Assembly (NCBI GenBank): GCA_025210525.1 | Contig: JAOARP010000047.1 | Span: forward strand, 1 to 64,000 | From: Marinisporobacter sp. | Lineage (GTDB): Bacteria > Bacillota > Clostridia > Peptostreptococcales > Thermotaleaceae | DNA length: 64,000 bases | Reading direction: 5' to 3' | Part shown: positions 26,822 to 36,435 of the stretch, piece by piece | Numbering within the stretch: the stretch's first letter is position 1 | Layout of the letters: each line of letters starts with the position of its first letter | Notes under the pieces: model-generated | What the model was told of the DNA's origin: nothing | Database searches by the model: none | What the model saw: the letters and a program-made list of their open reading frames with translations, nothing else | Program-made: the position numbers and the translations under genes

Positions 26822-27701
26822 CATTTGTTTCTAATTTTATTTTTTCTTTTCTATACGCTCTCGGAGATACTCCTACATGTTTTTTAAATAAATAGGAAAA
26901 GTATTGTTGACTATTCATTCCAATGTATTCACAGATTTGGGTAATATGGATATCCGTATATTTTAATAATTGTTTTGCTTTATTTAGCCTAATTTTTGTT
27001 AAATATTCGTTAATAGTACATCCTATTTGCATTTTAAAAATATGCTGTAAATATCTTTGATGCAAGTTTACTTCTTTAGCAATATCTTCAACAGTTAGCT
27101 TATAATCATACTGTTGGTGCATATAATCTATAGCATGTATAACATATTGATTTTGAGGATTCTTTTCTATTTTTTTCGATTGATTATATATATTTGCAAT
27201 CCGAATAAATATTTGCCCCATCAACATTTGTTGAGTAAAATCATTTCCAATTTCTAAATCATCTAGCTGTTTGATTAAATCTCGAATCAGCTGAGCTAAT
27301 CGTTCTTCCGTATCTTTTAGCACAAAGAAATGCTCTTGAATAGAAAAAAAGTTTTCTAATGCTGGCATATAGCGAACCAATTCTCCTATGGTAAAGAAAG
27401 GACAATACTTTTTTTGAAAGAAAAATTCAATATTTAAAATTCTACATCGATTTTCTTCCACTTTTAAGCGATGGGGAATATCTGCATCAATTAAAATAAA
27501 TTCTCCCTTTTTCATAGCAACAGAAATATCTTTCATTAAAATCTCACATTCACCCTTTACAACATACATGATTTCTATGCGACGATGAACATGATTTTTA
27601 GGAGTAATATAATCTTTAAAATCTTGATAATAATAGGCTTTTACCTTTATTTGATACATTCCCTCTCTCCAATGTACATTAAATAAACTATTTGGATTCA
27701 T
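26814..27701 (-). CDS. AraC-family transcriptional regulator
   Basis: A 295-residue regulator. The N-terminal cupin (about 20-110) has HVHRRIEIMYVVKGE and ISVAMKKGEFILIDADIPH. The C-terminal double helix-turn-helix (about 195-290) has LTVEDIAKEVNLHQRYLQHI and QICEYIGMNSQQYFSYLFKKHVG, ending PRAYRKEK. Such regulators sense sugars or related metabolites and activate nearby genes; the isomerase downstream is a candidate target. Start is set by AGAGAGG before ATG at 27701; the longer frame starts with TTG and lacks a site. Confidence 0.92.
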   Translation of the reverse strand: MNPNSLFNVHWREGMYQIKVKAYYYQDFKDYITPKNHVHRRIEIMYVVKGECEILMKDISVAMKKGEFILIDADIPHRLKVEENRCRILNIEFFFQKKYCPFFTIGELVRYMPALENFFSIQEHFFVLKDTEERLAQLIRDLIKQLDDLEIGNDFTQQMLMGQIFIRIANIYNQSKKIEKNPQNQYVIHAIDYMHQQYDYKLTVEDIAKEVNLHQRYLQHIFKMQIGCTINEYLTKIRLNKAKQLLKYTDIHITQICEYIGMNSQQYFSYLFKKHVGVSPRAYRKEKIKLETNET

Positions 27702-27797
27702 CAAAACAGCCTCTCTTTTGCAAAACAAATTTGTCTACACCTTTTACCCTATTTTATCATAGTTCATTAAAATACTTTATATTTCTTGAATGTATTA

Positions 27798-27824
27798 AAA
27801 AAAGAGAGCTTTCACTCTCTTTTT
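27798..27824 (-). terminator. Terminator of the flavodoxin gene
   Basis: AAAAAGAGAG / CTCTCTTTTT around a 6-base loop with a T run on the minus strand. Confidence 0.85.
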
Positions 27825-27835
27825 AGCTATTTTCT

Positions 27836-28321
27836 TTATGCATTGATCATATTTTTCACGTTTTTTGCAACTCTTTCTGCAAATATTTCTACTCTTTCCT
27901 TTTGTTCCTCTGTTCCATCCTTTATGCAAACAGCACCAAAATGAGTATATGGTAATCCTTCACTAGCTCCTACAGAATAAGCAAACATTCCCTTCACTAA
28001 TAATTCACTTAGTATAGCTAATTCTGCATGATCTGCTCCACCACCAATGAAGTTTTCAGTAGCAAATACACAGCCTACCTTTCCTGCAAATTTTAATTTG
28101 CATGTATCTAACCATTTTTTCATTTGCCAAGAATAAGATCCTGCATATGTAGGTGTTCCGAAAAATACTACTTTTGCTTCTTCCAAAAATGCAGTATCAA
28201 CATCATTAATAGACATGCATTTTGTTTCAACACCTTCTACCTTTTCTGCTCCCTTAGCAACAAGCTTTGCTACTTTATCTGTATTTCCTGTTTCACTGTG
28301 ATAAATAATTGCAATTTTCAT
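27836..28321 (-). CDS. Flavodoxin-family protein (WrbA/NADPH-FMN reductase-like)
   Basis: A 161-residue flavodoxin fold protein. The FMN phosphate loop is YHSETGNTDKVAKLV (residues 7-21), and FGTPTYAGSYSWQMKKWLD and FATENFIGGGADHAEL are the other FMN-contact loops, the second in WrbA-like form. It would carry one or two electrons in the cytosol. It lies 45 bases after the DUF89 gene. AAGGAGATGG sets the ATG at 28321, six codons into the longer frame. Confidence 0.88.
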   Translation of the reverse strand: MKIAIIYHSETGNTDKVAKLVAKGAEKVEGVETKCMSINDVDTAFLEEAKVVFFGTPTYAGSYSWQMKKWLDTCKLKFAGKVGCVFATENFIGGGADHAELAILSELLVKGMFAYSVGASEGLPYTHFGAVCIKDGTEEQKERVEIFAERVAKNVKNMINA

Positions 28322-28366
28322 TTTTGCCATCTCCTTCACTTTTTATAAATAGAAACTTATTGATTT

Positions 28367-29245
28367 CTATAAATTTGATTCATGGACAAATATATTAGAT
28401 AATTTTTCTGTCTTAAATTTGTCCATAAATAATTTGCATTTACATAAAAATAAATAATATATATTCATGCCACATTCTGATAAAGATTCAAAATTACCCT
28501 GCCCCTTAGAAAGAATCAGATCTGCTTTTTTGAATATTTCCTTAAATGCATCACTTACCTCTAAAATGTCTGTTCCTGGTAAATCTGTTCCATTACTTAA
28601 TACTTTTGCATATTGATTAATCCCAACAAGGTAAGCATCTTCTTCATTTACATCATTTAATACAGGTTCACCTCTAACGGCAAAAAATATTTCTATATGA
28701 GGATATTCTCTTTTCATTTCTTTTATAAAAATTTTATCAAATACAATTTCCCCTGCATTATCTCCTAAATACAATAGTATTCTACCATTATTTAACTCAC
28801 TTTTCAATTTTTTGTATGTATTTTCATCTAAATCACTTTTTAATGTTTGATCAATCAATTCCTTCACTAAATCAAAGCTAATTTCATCAAGGGCACCAAA
28901 ATCTATAATATTTCCAGCTTGTGCAATTTTTAATGCTGTCATGAAACGATCCTCTGAAGCTTCTAATATTTCTTCAATCTGATTCTCCATAGACAATAAC
29001 TTTTCATTAAAAAGCTTCTTTTCTTCTTTATAGAAGTCATTGATTCCTGTTTCCTTTTTTAAAATTCTCATAACCTTTGCCACCAAAAAAGGAGCTGTTC
29101 GATCATATTCTATATCTGCTACTTCCCTTAAAACCTTATTCATAAAATTATATTTTTCATGTGAATCTTTTAAATATTTATCTGCTAATTGATTCGCTTT
29201 ATTGATTACGCAAGCAATGCAATCTACATGAATATTCAATTTCAT
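28367..29245 (-). CDS. DUF89-family protein (damage-control phosphatase-like)
   Basis: A 292-residue protein of the DUF89/ARMT1-like family. The metal site appears as YLGDNAGEIVFDKIFI in the middle, with LSKGQGNFESLSE further on; both blocks are diagnostic. The N-terminal CIAC pair (Cys10, Cys13) and conserved NK-ANQLADKYLKD region match the prokaryotic clade. DUF89 enzymes are metal-dependent phosphatases that remove damaged phosphometabolites. The substrate in this clade is unknown. It is co-directional with the flavodoxin gene. Confidence 0.85.
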   Translation of the reverse strand: MKLNIHVDCIACVINKANQLADKYLKDSHEKYNFMNKVLREVADIEYDRTAPFLVAKVMRILKKETGINDFYKEEKKLFNEKLLSMENQIEEILEASEDRFMTALKIAQAGNIIDFGALDEISFDLVKELIDQTLKSDLDENTYKKLKSELNNGRILLYLGDNAGEIVFDKIFIKEMKREYPHIEIFFAVRGEPVLNDVNEEDAYLVGINQYAKVLSNGTDLPGTDILEVSDAFKEIFKKADLILSKGQGNFESLSECGMNIYYLFLCKCKLFMDKFKTEKLSNIFVHESNL

Positions 29246-29408
29246 AACATCCTTTCTAATAATTTTCTCATATGGTAATTCATATCAACTATATATATCC
29301 ACCATTATAACATATACTTTAACATACACTACCTAATCTATAAAAAATCTCCACTTTCATTGCTAAAAATATTTCTTTTTTTATTTCAAGAAATATTTAT
29401 TCCTACAA

Positions 29409-29462
29409 ATAACAATGCGTTAGCAGAGCTTTTTTATTGTTCTCCACTAACACATTGTTCAC
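29409..29462. repeat. Imperfect inverted repeat after the response regulator gene
   Basis: AACAATGCGTTAGCAGAG on the left pairs imperfectly with CTCCACTAACACATTGTT on the right around a T-rich loop. It lies 8 bases after the stop of the response regulator, so it is probably a terminator, though the T run downstream is poor. Confidence 0.5.
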
Positions 29463-29469
29463 ATCAAAT

Positions 29470-30240
29470 CTATAAAATTTTAAATTTAATTTGATCAATA
29501 TCTAATCTAGAATCTACTAAGATTTCATCCATTTTAATATTCCCTTTCAATATTTCTTTGATATTTGATTCTATTTCTCTTCCTTTATCTTTGAAAAATA
29601 ACTCCCGACTATAATTGATCAATCGAATATTTTCAGGATTATCTAACAATGCCTTTTCATAAGAAGTTCTTGTTTCAAAGCATTGAATCGTTAGTATATC
29701 TCCTTGGATAAATGCTTGTACGTTTTTAGGACCCTTCCCTGTATAATGTTTAATAAATCTAGCTATTTCTTTTTGTATTTTATTTTCTAATTCTTTTTTT
29801 ACGTCTTTTTCAAGAATGATTGAATTGATAATAGTCTCTTTTGATTTTATCTTATATAATTTCAAAGCAGCTTTTTCCATAGCACTAACAAGCTCCCTTG
29901 TATCAATGGGCTTAATAATATATTTATCAATTCCTACGTCTATCGTATCAATGATTGAATCCACATCTGAAATAGCTGTAATCGTAATGATTGGGCAAGT
30001 AGGATCAATATTTCTAATTTTTTTTGCCATTTCAAGACCATTCATCTTGGGCATTTTTAAATCTGTAATAATAAGGTCTGGTTTATATTCATTGAATTTC
30101 ATCAACCCATCTTCACCATCTGCAGCAAGATATAATTTTCCAACACGTCGTTTGATAAAGCTGGCTAACTCCTCACGAATCATCTCTTCATCTTCTACAT
30201 ATAAAACTTTAAGATTATATAAAATACTTTTCTTTTTCAT
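29470..30240 (-). CDS. Response regulator with C-terminal DUF2294 (MpsC-like) domain
   Basis: A 256-residue protein. Residues about 10-125 are a receiver domain with the acidic pair Glu16-Asp17, phosphoacceptor Asp60 (LIITDLKMPKMNG) and Lys110 (YIIKPID). Instead of a DNA-binding domain it continues, after a linker, with YTGKGPKNVQAFIQGDILTI and later SRELFFKDKGREIE, the pattern of DUF2294/MpsC. That domain is otherwise found alone, in proteins linked to Na-translocation in Staphylococcus. The fusion is unusual. The start at 30240 is set by GGAGTT; the gene overlaps the sensor kinase by 26 bases, so they form one two-component unit downstream of tctA. Confidence 0.82.
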   Translation of the reverse strand: MKKKSILYNLKVLYVEDEEMIREELASFIKRRVGKLYLAADGEDGLMKFNEYKPDLIITDLKMPKMNGLEMAKKIRNIDPTCPIITITAISDVDSIIDTIDVGIDKYIIKPIDTRELVSAMEKAALKLYKIKSKETIINSIILEKDVKKELENKIQKEIARFIKHYTGKGPKNVQAFIQGDILTIQCFETRTSYEKALLDNPENIRLINYSRELFFKDKGREIESNIKEILKGNIKMDEILVDSRLDIDQIKFKIL

Positions 30241-32665
30241 CTTGATCAACTCCATTTCTTGGAATAATCATGGTCACACAAGCACCTTCTTTTTTATTAG
30301 AAATCTTAATTTTCCCATGGAAGTTCTTTTCAATAATCACTTTCGACATATATAACCCCAGCCCAGTTCCTTTTCCTTTCCCTTTTGTAGTAAAATGAGG
30401 TTCAAATACACGATTAATAATCTCTTCATGAATACCTCTTCCATTATCTTCAATTTCTACAATTTGCTTTAAGTCTTGTGCATAGATGTTTATATCTATT
30501 TTACGATCATATAATCTCTTCTCAATCAAGGCGTCCATAGCATTTTGAACAATATTAAAAATTACTTGTGAATATTGATTGGCATGTCCAAAGATTAAGC
30601 CATCTTCTATCACATTTATATTTAATTGTATTTGATGAAGTCTTATATATTCTTGTAAAAACTCCATAGTTGATTCAATATTTTCTTTAATAGAAAATAA
30701 CACTTCTTCGCTTTTAGGGTTGAAAAAGTATCTAAAATCATCAATGGTTTGAGACATGCGACTAATCAATTTTCTAGATTTCTCCATCAATTCGGTTAAA
30801 TATTCCTCTGTTAATTCCTCGTATTGATAAGCATCCTCAATATTTGAAAGAATAAGCCCTAAACCACTTAAAGGTTGTCTCCATTGATGAGCAATATTAC
30901 CGATCATCTCTCCCATCGCAGCCAGCCTTGATTGATAAATCATTAAAGCTTCTTTTTTCTTGTTTTCATCTACTTCCTTTTGAAACATTTCTTGTAGCTT
31001 TATATTAATTCCTTCTAGTTCTAGTGCAATACGATTCTTATTTTCCACATCTGAATAATAGCTATTTGGATTTTTTTCTTCACTATAAAGATTCTTTTTG
31101 TTTTTAGTCCCTACATTAGAAATTTCAGATGCAACCTGATGAATAATCTTTCGAAATCTTTCTTCACTTCTTTTTAATGCCTCTTCTTGAATTTTTTTAT
31201 TAGTAATATCTCTAGAAATCAAAATCAGCTTCCATTGCTTTTCTAACTGAAATAAATGGGCACTAATTTCCACAGGAATAAAATTACCATTACTTGTAAT
31301 CAGTGTATCTTCAAAAATCATCGTTTTTTCTTTTTTCAAAGTTTCTACCATGTTTTTGAATTTTTCAGAATTCCCATCCTTAGAAATATCTAAATAAGAC
31401 ATTTTTAATAAAGTAGCTTTATGATAATTAAGACTACGACAGGCTTTACTATTGGCTTCTAAAAATTCTGTAGGTAAATTATTTTCATCTAAATTTAATA
31501 CAAAAGTACAATCACTTCCACTATTAAAAAGTCGTTCATATTTCTCCTTATTTCGAATCAATTCTTTTTCTAAAGATTTTCTTTCTTCAATATCCTTCTC
31601 TAATTCTTTATTTAGATCATTTACTTTTGTTAGTAGACTAGCTTCCTTTTCCAATTGTCTCTTGTCTTTTTTTATTTTATAAATATAGAACATACCTGAA
31701 ATAAAGATCAAAAGAATAATAAAATTAAAAGCAAGAATTTTATAAGTTCCATTTCTTACAAATTGGGTCATTTCCAAATAATCCATAGATACAGTTATAA
31801 TCCAAAATTGGTCGCCTACTCTAGCTGGAGAATAAGCACTAAATTTTTTCACTCTTTTTCTATTTTGATCTTGATACCAAATGGAGTGATATACACCTAC
31901 TCCAGACTCTCCACTCCTTTGTTTTTCTACTAATGCTTCAAGTTCAGACCAATCATAATCAGGAAATTCCGCTTTTCTAGCTTTCATTACATTTCTTCCT
32001 ATATCTTCTTTCTTAGGATGCATCAATAATATTCCATCTTTATTTTTTACAGAAGCATATCCTTTCTCTCCTGCTTGAATAGGTTTTACAAGCTGTTGGT
32101 AGATTTTATCTAATTTAATCTGGGTACATAAGATAGCTTCAATTTTTGAATCATAAAAAATAGGTTCAAGCAGCTGAATATAAAATTTCCCCTTATAAAA
32201 ATAAACCTCATTAATAACAGAATCTTTTCTGTCTAAAACAGTTTGAATATCTTCATATATATTGGGATGAATAGCAGCTTCCTCTTTCGGATAAGTTTCT
32301 ATTACTTTTCCCTCTAAATTTAATAACTGAATCTTATCAATATTATCTTTTTGAATAATATAATAATCCTCTAAACTATTAAATTTTATTTTTTCCCTAT
32401 TGGATTGTATATAGCTTCGAAATTGTTCTTGAAAAGATCTGTTCTTTGTAATAATTTTAAGATTCTCACTTTGATAAGTAAAAAAACGCTCTATACTTCT
32501 AGATACAGATTTTGAAATAGTCAATAGTTGTTGCTGCTCTTTAGCAATAATATGATCTTGTACACCTTTATAGTTCATATAAGAAGCTCCTAAGATAATC
32601 AACACACCCATAAAAATAGCTAGCATGAGTATATATAAATCCATATTCCCTTTTTTTCTTTGCAC
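30215..32665 (-). CDS. Membrane sensor histidine kinase (Cache-PAS-HATPase)
   Basis: An 816-residue kinase. TM1 is at about 10-32, an extracellular double-Cache sensor follows to about 305 (GEKGYASVKNKDGILLMHPK), TM2 at about 320-340, a coiled linker, a PAS domain (about 375-490), and the catalytic core with His593 in IAHQWRQPLSGLG. ATP-binding boxes are NIVQNAMDAL, EDNGRGI and GTGLGLYMSK. The IAHQWRQPL class is typical of kinases for carboxylate and other nutrient signals. It follows tctA by 102 bases with a terminator between, and is paired with the response regulator. Start is GTG after CTAAGGAGTG; a plain ATG eight codons before lacks a site. Citrate sensing is inferred. Confidence 0.88.
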   Translation of the reverse strand: MQRKKGNMDLYILMLAIFMGVLIILGASYMNYKGVQDHIIAKEQQQLLTISKSVSRSIERFFTYQSENLKIITKNRSFQEQFRSYIQSNREKIKFNSLEDYYIIQKDNIDKIQLLNLEGKVIETYPKEEAAIHPNIYEDIQTVLDRKDSVINEVYFYKGKFYIQLLEPIFYDSKIEAILCTQIKLDKIYQQLVKPIQAGEKGYASVKNKDGILLMHPKKEDIGRNVMKARKAEFPDYDWSELEALVEKQRSGESGVGVYHSIWYQDQNRKRVKKFSAYSPARVGDQFWIITVSMDYLEMTQFVRNGTYKILAFNFIILLIFISGMFYIYKIKKDKRQLEKEASLLTKVNDLNKELEKDIEERKSLEKELIRNKEKYERLFNSGSDCTFVLNLDENNLPTEFLEANSKACRSLNYHKATLLKMSYLDISKDGNSEKFKNMVETLKKEKTMIFEDTLITSNGNFIPVEISAHLFQLEKQWKLILISRDITNKKIQEEALKRSEERFRKIIHQVASEISNVGTKNKKNLYSEEKNPNSYYSDVENKNRIALELEGINIKLQEMFQKEVDENKKKEALMIYQSRLAAMGEMIGNIAHQWRQPLSGLGLILSNIEDAYQYEELTEEYLTELMEKSRKLISRMSQTIDDFRYFFNPKSEEVLFSIKENIESTMEFLQEYIRLHQIQLNINVIEDGLIFGHANQYSQVIFNIVQNAMDALIEKRLYDRKIDINIYAQDLKQIVEIEDNGRGIHEEIINRVFEPHFTTKGKGKGTGLGLYMSKVIIEKNFHGKIKISNKKEGACVTMIIPRNGVDQDEKEKYFI

Positions 32666-32729
32666 TTTTTGATCACTCCTTAGGAACATTATAGCATATT
32701 ACTAATATTGACACGTTTCTTACCACGAC

Positions 32730-32760
32730 AAAAAGATTAGTTCTTTTACTAATCTTTTTG
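32730..32760 (-). terminator. Terminator after tctA
   Basis: AAAAAGATTAG / CTAATCTTTTT around a short T-rich loop; it separates tctA from the two-component pair. Confidence 0.85.
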
Positions 32761-32767
32761 CTAATAT

Positions 32768-34276
32768 TTATGCAGTTTTTTGTTCAGAAACTTTCTTCTT
32801 CCCAAAATAATCTTTTATCATTGGATAAACAATAGATAGAATTGTTATAACGATTAAGGAAATCGCTAAAGTAGATTCATAAAATATACTCATACTTCCA
32901 TCGGATATTTTCAAAGCTTGCCTAAAGGATTGTTCCATCGTTCCTCCAACAATGGCAGCTAAAATCATAGGGGCTGTAGGCATTTTTACCTTTGTCATAA
33001 AATAACCCAGTATACCAAATAGAATCAATAGATAAAAATCGATTACACTATTGGAAATAGCATAAGTTCCTACAAAAGCTAAAGAAAGAACAATTGGATA
33101 TAAAATCTTAGGAGGAATAGCTAAAACACGTACTAAAGCTCCCGCTAAAGGAATATTGATAATAGCTAAAATAATATTTCCAACAAACATACTAGCAATC
33201 AGTCCCCAAGCAATATCAGGATTTTGTGTAAATAGCAATGGTCCCGGCTGAATTCCTAACATAAGTAGAGCTCCCATCATTACTGCCGTTGTTCCTGATC
33301 CTGGAATTCCTAAGGTCAACATTGGGATCAAAGCCCCTACTGACGCCGCATTATTAGCAGACTCTGGTGCAGCTAAACCTTCAATAGCACCTTTGCCAAA
33401 CTCTTCTGGATGCTTTGACATTTGTTTTTCATTATTGTATGACATTAAAGATGCCATGGTTCCCCCTGCTCCTGGTAAAGCTCCAATAATAAATCCTAAG
33501 GGAGCACTTCTTAAAATAGGCCATTTACTTCTTTTCCATTCTTCTTTACTAATCCAAATTTTTCCGAATTTTGTTTGTGCTTTTTTTGTTCCTTCATTAA
33601 TCACTTTGAAGCTTTTGAACACTTCTCCTAATGCATAAATACCAATGATTACAATTAAAAAATCTATTCCTGTTTGTAGTTCTAATACACCAAAAGTAAA
33701 TCTTTCAACACCTGATTGAGCATCAATCCCTACAGTTCCGATGATTAAGCCCAAAATCATAGAAATAAACCCTTTTAATACATTATTCTTTGACATAGAT
33801 GCAGTCATAGATAAAGCTGCTACCATCAATAGAAAATATTCTGCTGGACCAAATTTCAATGCAAATCTTGATACAGGTGTAGCTAACGCAACCATAAATA
33901 CAGCTGCAATTGTTCCTCCAATAAATGATGCGATAGCAGAAATGGCTAAAGCAGATTCTGCCTTTCCTTTCATAGCCATTGGATATCCATCAAAGGTTGC
34001 AGCAAGAGCTGCACCATCTCCCGGTGTATTGATCAATATAGAACTTCTTGATCCACCAAACATAGCTCCATAGTAAACCCCCGTCATTGTAATCAGTGCT
34101 GCTGTTGGTCCCATACTAAAAGTAATGGGTAATAACACAGCAACCCCTGTTGCAGGTCCTAATCCTGGTAGCATCCCAACAATGGTCCCTAAAATTCCAC
34201 CGATAGTTACCATCAATAAATGATAGGGCTGTAATGCTACTAAAAATCCATCTAATAAATTTGTAATTACATCCAT
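32768..34276 (-). CDS. tctA: Tripartite tricarboxylate transporter, large permease TctA
   Basis: A 502-residue membrane protein with about 11-12 spans. [19 protein letters not shown] near residue 27 is the TctA signature, and [20 protein letters not shown] is its mirrored second half; both carry the substrate-cation site. With TctB and the binding protein TctC it imports citrate or related carboxylates using an ion gradient. It is 21 bases after tctB and downstream of the citrate lyase genes, which strongly suggests citrate as substrate. ATG follows TTGGAGGTG. Confidence 0.95.
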   Translation of the reverse strand: MDVITNLLDGFLVALQPYHLLMVTIGGILGTIVGMLPGLGPATGVAVLLPITFSMGPTAALITMTGVYYGAMFGGSRSSILINTPGDGAALAATFDGYPMAMKGKAESALAISAIASFIGGTIAAVFMVALATPVSRFALKFGPAEYFLLMVAALSMTASMSKNNVLKGFISMILGLIIGTVGIDAQSGVERFTFGVLELQTGIDFLIVIIGIYALGEVFKSFKVINEGTKKAQTKFGKIWISKEEWKRSKWPILRSAPLGFIIGALPGAGGTMASLMSYNNEKQMSKHPEEFGKGAIEGLAAPESANNAASVGALIPMLTLGIPGSGTTAVMMGALLMLGIQPGPLLFTQNPDIAWGLIASMFVGNIILAIINIPLAGALVRVLAIPPKILYPIVLSLAFVGTYAISNSVIDFYLLILFGILGYFMTKVKMPTAPMILAAIVGGTMEQSFRQALKISDGSMSIFYESTLAISLIVITILSIVYPMIKDYFGKKKVSEQKTA

Positions 34277-34296
34277 TTTTTCACCTCCAAGTCATT

Positions 34297-34797
34297 TTAG
34301 ATATATAGAAAAGGTATTTGTGGCAAATATATGCCTAATAATTTCGAAAAGATCATATAGATTCCTACACTAAAGAACAGAGCTACTAAAGTATTTACCT
34401 TCCATTTTTCTTTTCCATTAATAAGAATTAACATCATTTGTAAAAATATAAAAGTAGAAATCACATAGCCTAGATGGTCAAAGGCAATTGTATATAATAA
34501 AGCAAAACAACATGTCTTTGTAATCATCTTAGCGTTTAATCGATCTTGGTCTGTAGCTTCCTTCTTTAAAATTTCAAAAGATGCAATAGACTTTCTTAAA
34601 TCGCTCTTTATAATAAGAATAATCCCGAGTACTCCTAAAGCCCCTGCAAGTATTAATGGATACATGGCTGGTGCCATAGGATTTCCTATAGCAGCTTTAG
34701 GAAGGGTATATGCCATAAAGCCATAAATCAAAGCTATGATCAAAGTAATCAGTCCTGTTAATCCATTGAAATCTAATTTCTTTTTAGCTTTCTCCAT
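34297..34797 (-). CDS. tctB: Tripartite tricarboxylate transporter, small permease TctB
   Basis: A 166-residue membrane protein with four predicted spans, the usual size and layout for TctB. Typical features are the N-terminal LTGLITLIIALIYGFMAYTL span, GNPMAPAMYPLILAGALGVL, and a second half (KTCCFALLYTIAFDHLGYVI, then the C-terminal span). It completes the TctABC set. The ATG at 34797 follows AAAGGAGAGGTG; the GTG two codons before overlaps that site. Confidence 0.88.
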   Translation of the reverse strand: MEKAKKKLDFNGLTGLITLIIALIYGFMAYTLPKAAIGNPMAPAMYPLILAGALGVLGIILIIKSDLRKSIASFEILKKEATDQDRLNAKMITKTCCFALLYTIAFDHLGYVISTFIFLQMMLILINGKEKWKVNTLVALFFSVGIYMIFSKLLGIYLPQIPFLYI

Positions 34798-34819
34798 TTT
34801 CACCTCTCCTTTTTTTAAT

Positions 34820-34847
34820 AAAAGGATTCGTGTTCAAACACGAACCC
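34820..34847 (-). terminator. Partial terminator between tctC and tctB
   Basis: Minus strand GGTTCGTGT / ACACGAATCC around a 4-base loop, followed by TTTTATT. It probably lowers expression of the permeases relative to the binding protein, as seen in other binding-protein transport operons. Confidence 0.7.
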
Positions 34848-34859
34848 TCCCCCATAAAA

Positions 34860-35888
34860 CTATTTTTTAACCATTCCAATCTCTTCTAATATTCCTTTGT
34901 ATTGTTCATTTACAGTTCCAAGAAAGTTTGTAAATTCTTCTTGATCTAAATAAGCTTTATCCCATCCATTTTTCTTACAATATTCATCCCATTCTTTTGT
35001 TTCTACCATTTTTGCTAAAGTTTCTCTCCAATATTTCACCGCATAATCAGGCATTTCTGGTGCTGCAAATAAACCTCTCCAGTTTTCAAAAGTTACATCA
35101 ATTCCTTGCTCTTTTACTGTTGGAATTTCTGCAAGAACACCTTCTCCTACACGTTTACTTGCTGTTTGTGCTAATACTTTTACTTCTCCACCTTTAAGTA
35201 ATTGCTCTACATCTCCTAAACCAGTTGATAAAAGGTCCACATGCCCTCCTAATAACTGGGCAGTTGCTGTACCATCTTGGAAACTTACATAATCAATATC
35301 TTTAATATTTTCTACACCTGCAGCTTTTGCTACCATTAAGAATTGAATATGGTCCATACTTCCTGCTGATGAGTTTCCACCGATTTTTACACTCTTAGGA
35401 TCTTTCTTTAATGCTTCTAATATTTCACTGATTGAATTGTATTTAGAATCCTTTGGTACAACAAAAGCACCATAGTCTGTAATCAATCTAGCTAGAGGTG
35501 TTGTATCCTTATAGCTTAAATCTGTAGAACCATTTAAGTTAATTAAAATTAGTGGTGGTGAATAAACAGAAATCAAACTATCAGATCCTTTTTTCGTTTG
35601 CATATAAGCAAGGTTTACGCCACCTCCACCACCTGGCTTATTTGTAATAGGCATAGGTACAGATACTAAATTCGTATCTTTAAGGGCTTTAGCTGTAGTA
35701 CGAATGGTTAAATCCCAACCACCACCAGCACCTCCTGGTGCAATAAATTCCATTGCTTTTTTAGGATACTTTTCTGGTGCTGATGCATCTGTAGCTTTTG
35801 TATCTTTACTGCCACATCCAGTTAATAATCCTGTCCCTATCAAGGTTACTGCTAAGCCCAATGCAAGTATTTTCTTTTTTATTGCCAT
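34860..35888 (-). CDS. tctC: Tripartite tricarboxylate transporter binding lipoprotein TctC (Bug family)
   Basis: A 342-residue extracytoplasmic binding protein. The signal peptide ends in the lipobox LLTGC near residue 25, a short Ser/Ala linker follows, then the Bug/TctC fold with PGGAGGGWDLTIRTTAKAL and KPGGGGGVNLAY. Loops of this kind bind the carboxylate groups of citrate-like ligands. It follows citX with a 10-base overlap, tying transport to citrate cleavage. ATG after GGGAGG. Confidence 0.93.
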   Translation of the reverse strand: MAIKKKILALGLAVTLIGTGLLTGCGSKDTKATDASAPEKYPKKAMEFIAPGGAGGGWDLTIRTTAKALKDTNLVSVPMPITNKPGGGGGVNLAYMQTKKGSDSLISVYSPPLILINLNGSTDLSYKDTTPLARLITDYGAFVVPKDSKYNSISEILEALKKDPKSVKIGGNSSAGSMDHIQFLMVAKAAGVENIKDIDYVSFQDGTATAQLLGGHVDLLSTGLGDVEQLLKGGEVKVLAQTASKRVGEGVLAEIPTVKEQGIDVTFENWRGLFAAPEMPDYAVKYWRETLAKMVETKEWDEYCKKNGWDKAYLDQEEFTNFLGTVNEQYKGILEEIGMVKK

Positions 35889-36424
35889 TTTGTTTCCTCC
35901 CTTTTATTTTTTATAAAATACATCTTGGCTGTTTTTTCAATAAACATTAGCATTTCATCAACACTATGAGCTCTCGTCCTTGAACACACCCAGACGTATT
36001 CATTACATAAAAAACATTTTCTTTGTTCTTTTCCTATCCTTTCTCTGCTAATAGAATTCCCTAAAGGATCTATCACATCAAAGTCATAGATTCTTCCTAA
36101 ACCATCTGTTTCCTCAATTTGTGTACAAATTTTTTTCATCTTAATAGCTTCTATATCTACAACCATGAAAGCTTCAGAGCCAGTAGATTCATACCATACT
36201 TTTTCAAATATGATTTTTATTTTTTCTTCATTCAATAGAGCTTCTAATAGACTTAATCCATTATTAAAAATTTTTCTATACAATTCTCCATCTTTTTCAG
36301 GACCTGGAATATTTAACTTCAATGCAATCAAAGTTTTTCCATATTCCTTGATTAATTCTTTTTGATAAAAATATCTTTTTTCTCTTGCCTTCAAAATCAT
36401 TTCTATATTTTTATTCTCATTCAT
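35879..36424 (-). CDS. citX: Apo-citrate lyase phosphoribosyl-dephospho-CoA transferase
   Basis: A 181-residue enzyme that attaches the CoA-derived prosthetic group to CitD. GRIYDFDVIDPLG, SRERIG and RKCFLCNEYVWVCSRTRAHS followed by DEMLMFIE are the CitX signature. Length is normal. It is 12 bases after citF. Its substrate is made by CitG, encoded at the other end of the island. Confidence 0.93.
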   Translation of the reverse strand: MNENKNIEMILKAREKRYFYQKELIKEYGKTLIALKLNIPGPEKDGELYRKIFNNGLSLLEALLNEEKIKIIFEKVWYESTGSEAFMVVDIEAIKMKKICTQIEETDGLGRIYDFDVIDPLGNSISRERIGKEQRKCFLCNEYVWVCSRTRAHSVDEMLMFIEKTAKMYFIKNKREETKWQ

Positions 36425-36435
36425 AAGGAATCTCC

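Noticed and set aside
29816-30355. Plus-strand frame of 179 residues with several hydrophobic stretches
   Set aside because: Fully antisense to the response regulator and kinase end, no ribosome site, typical shadow of Lys/Glu-rich coding DNA.
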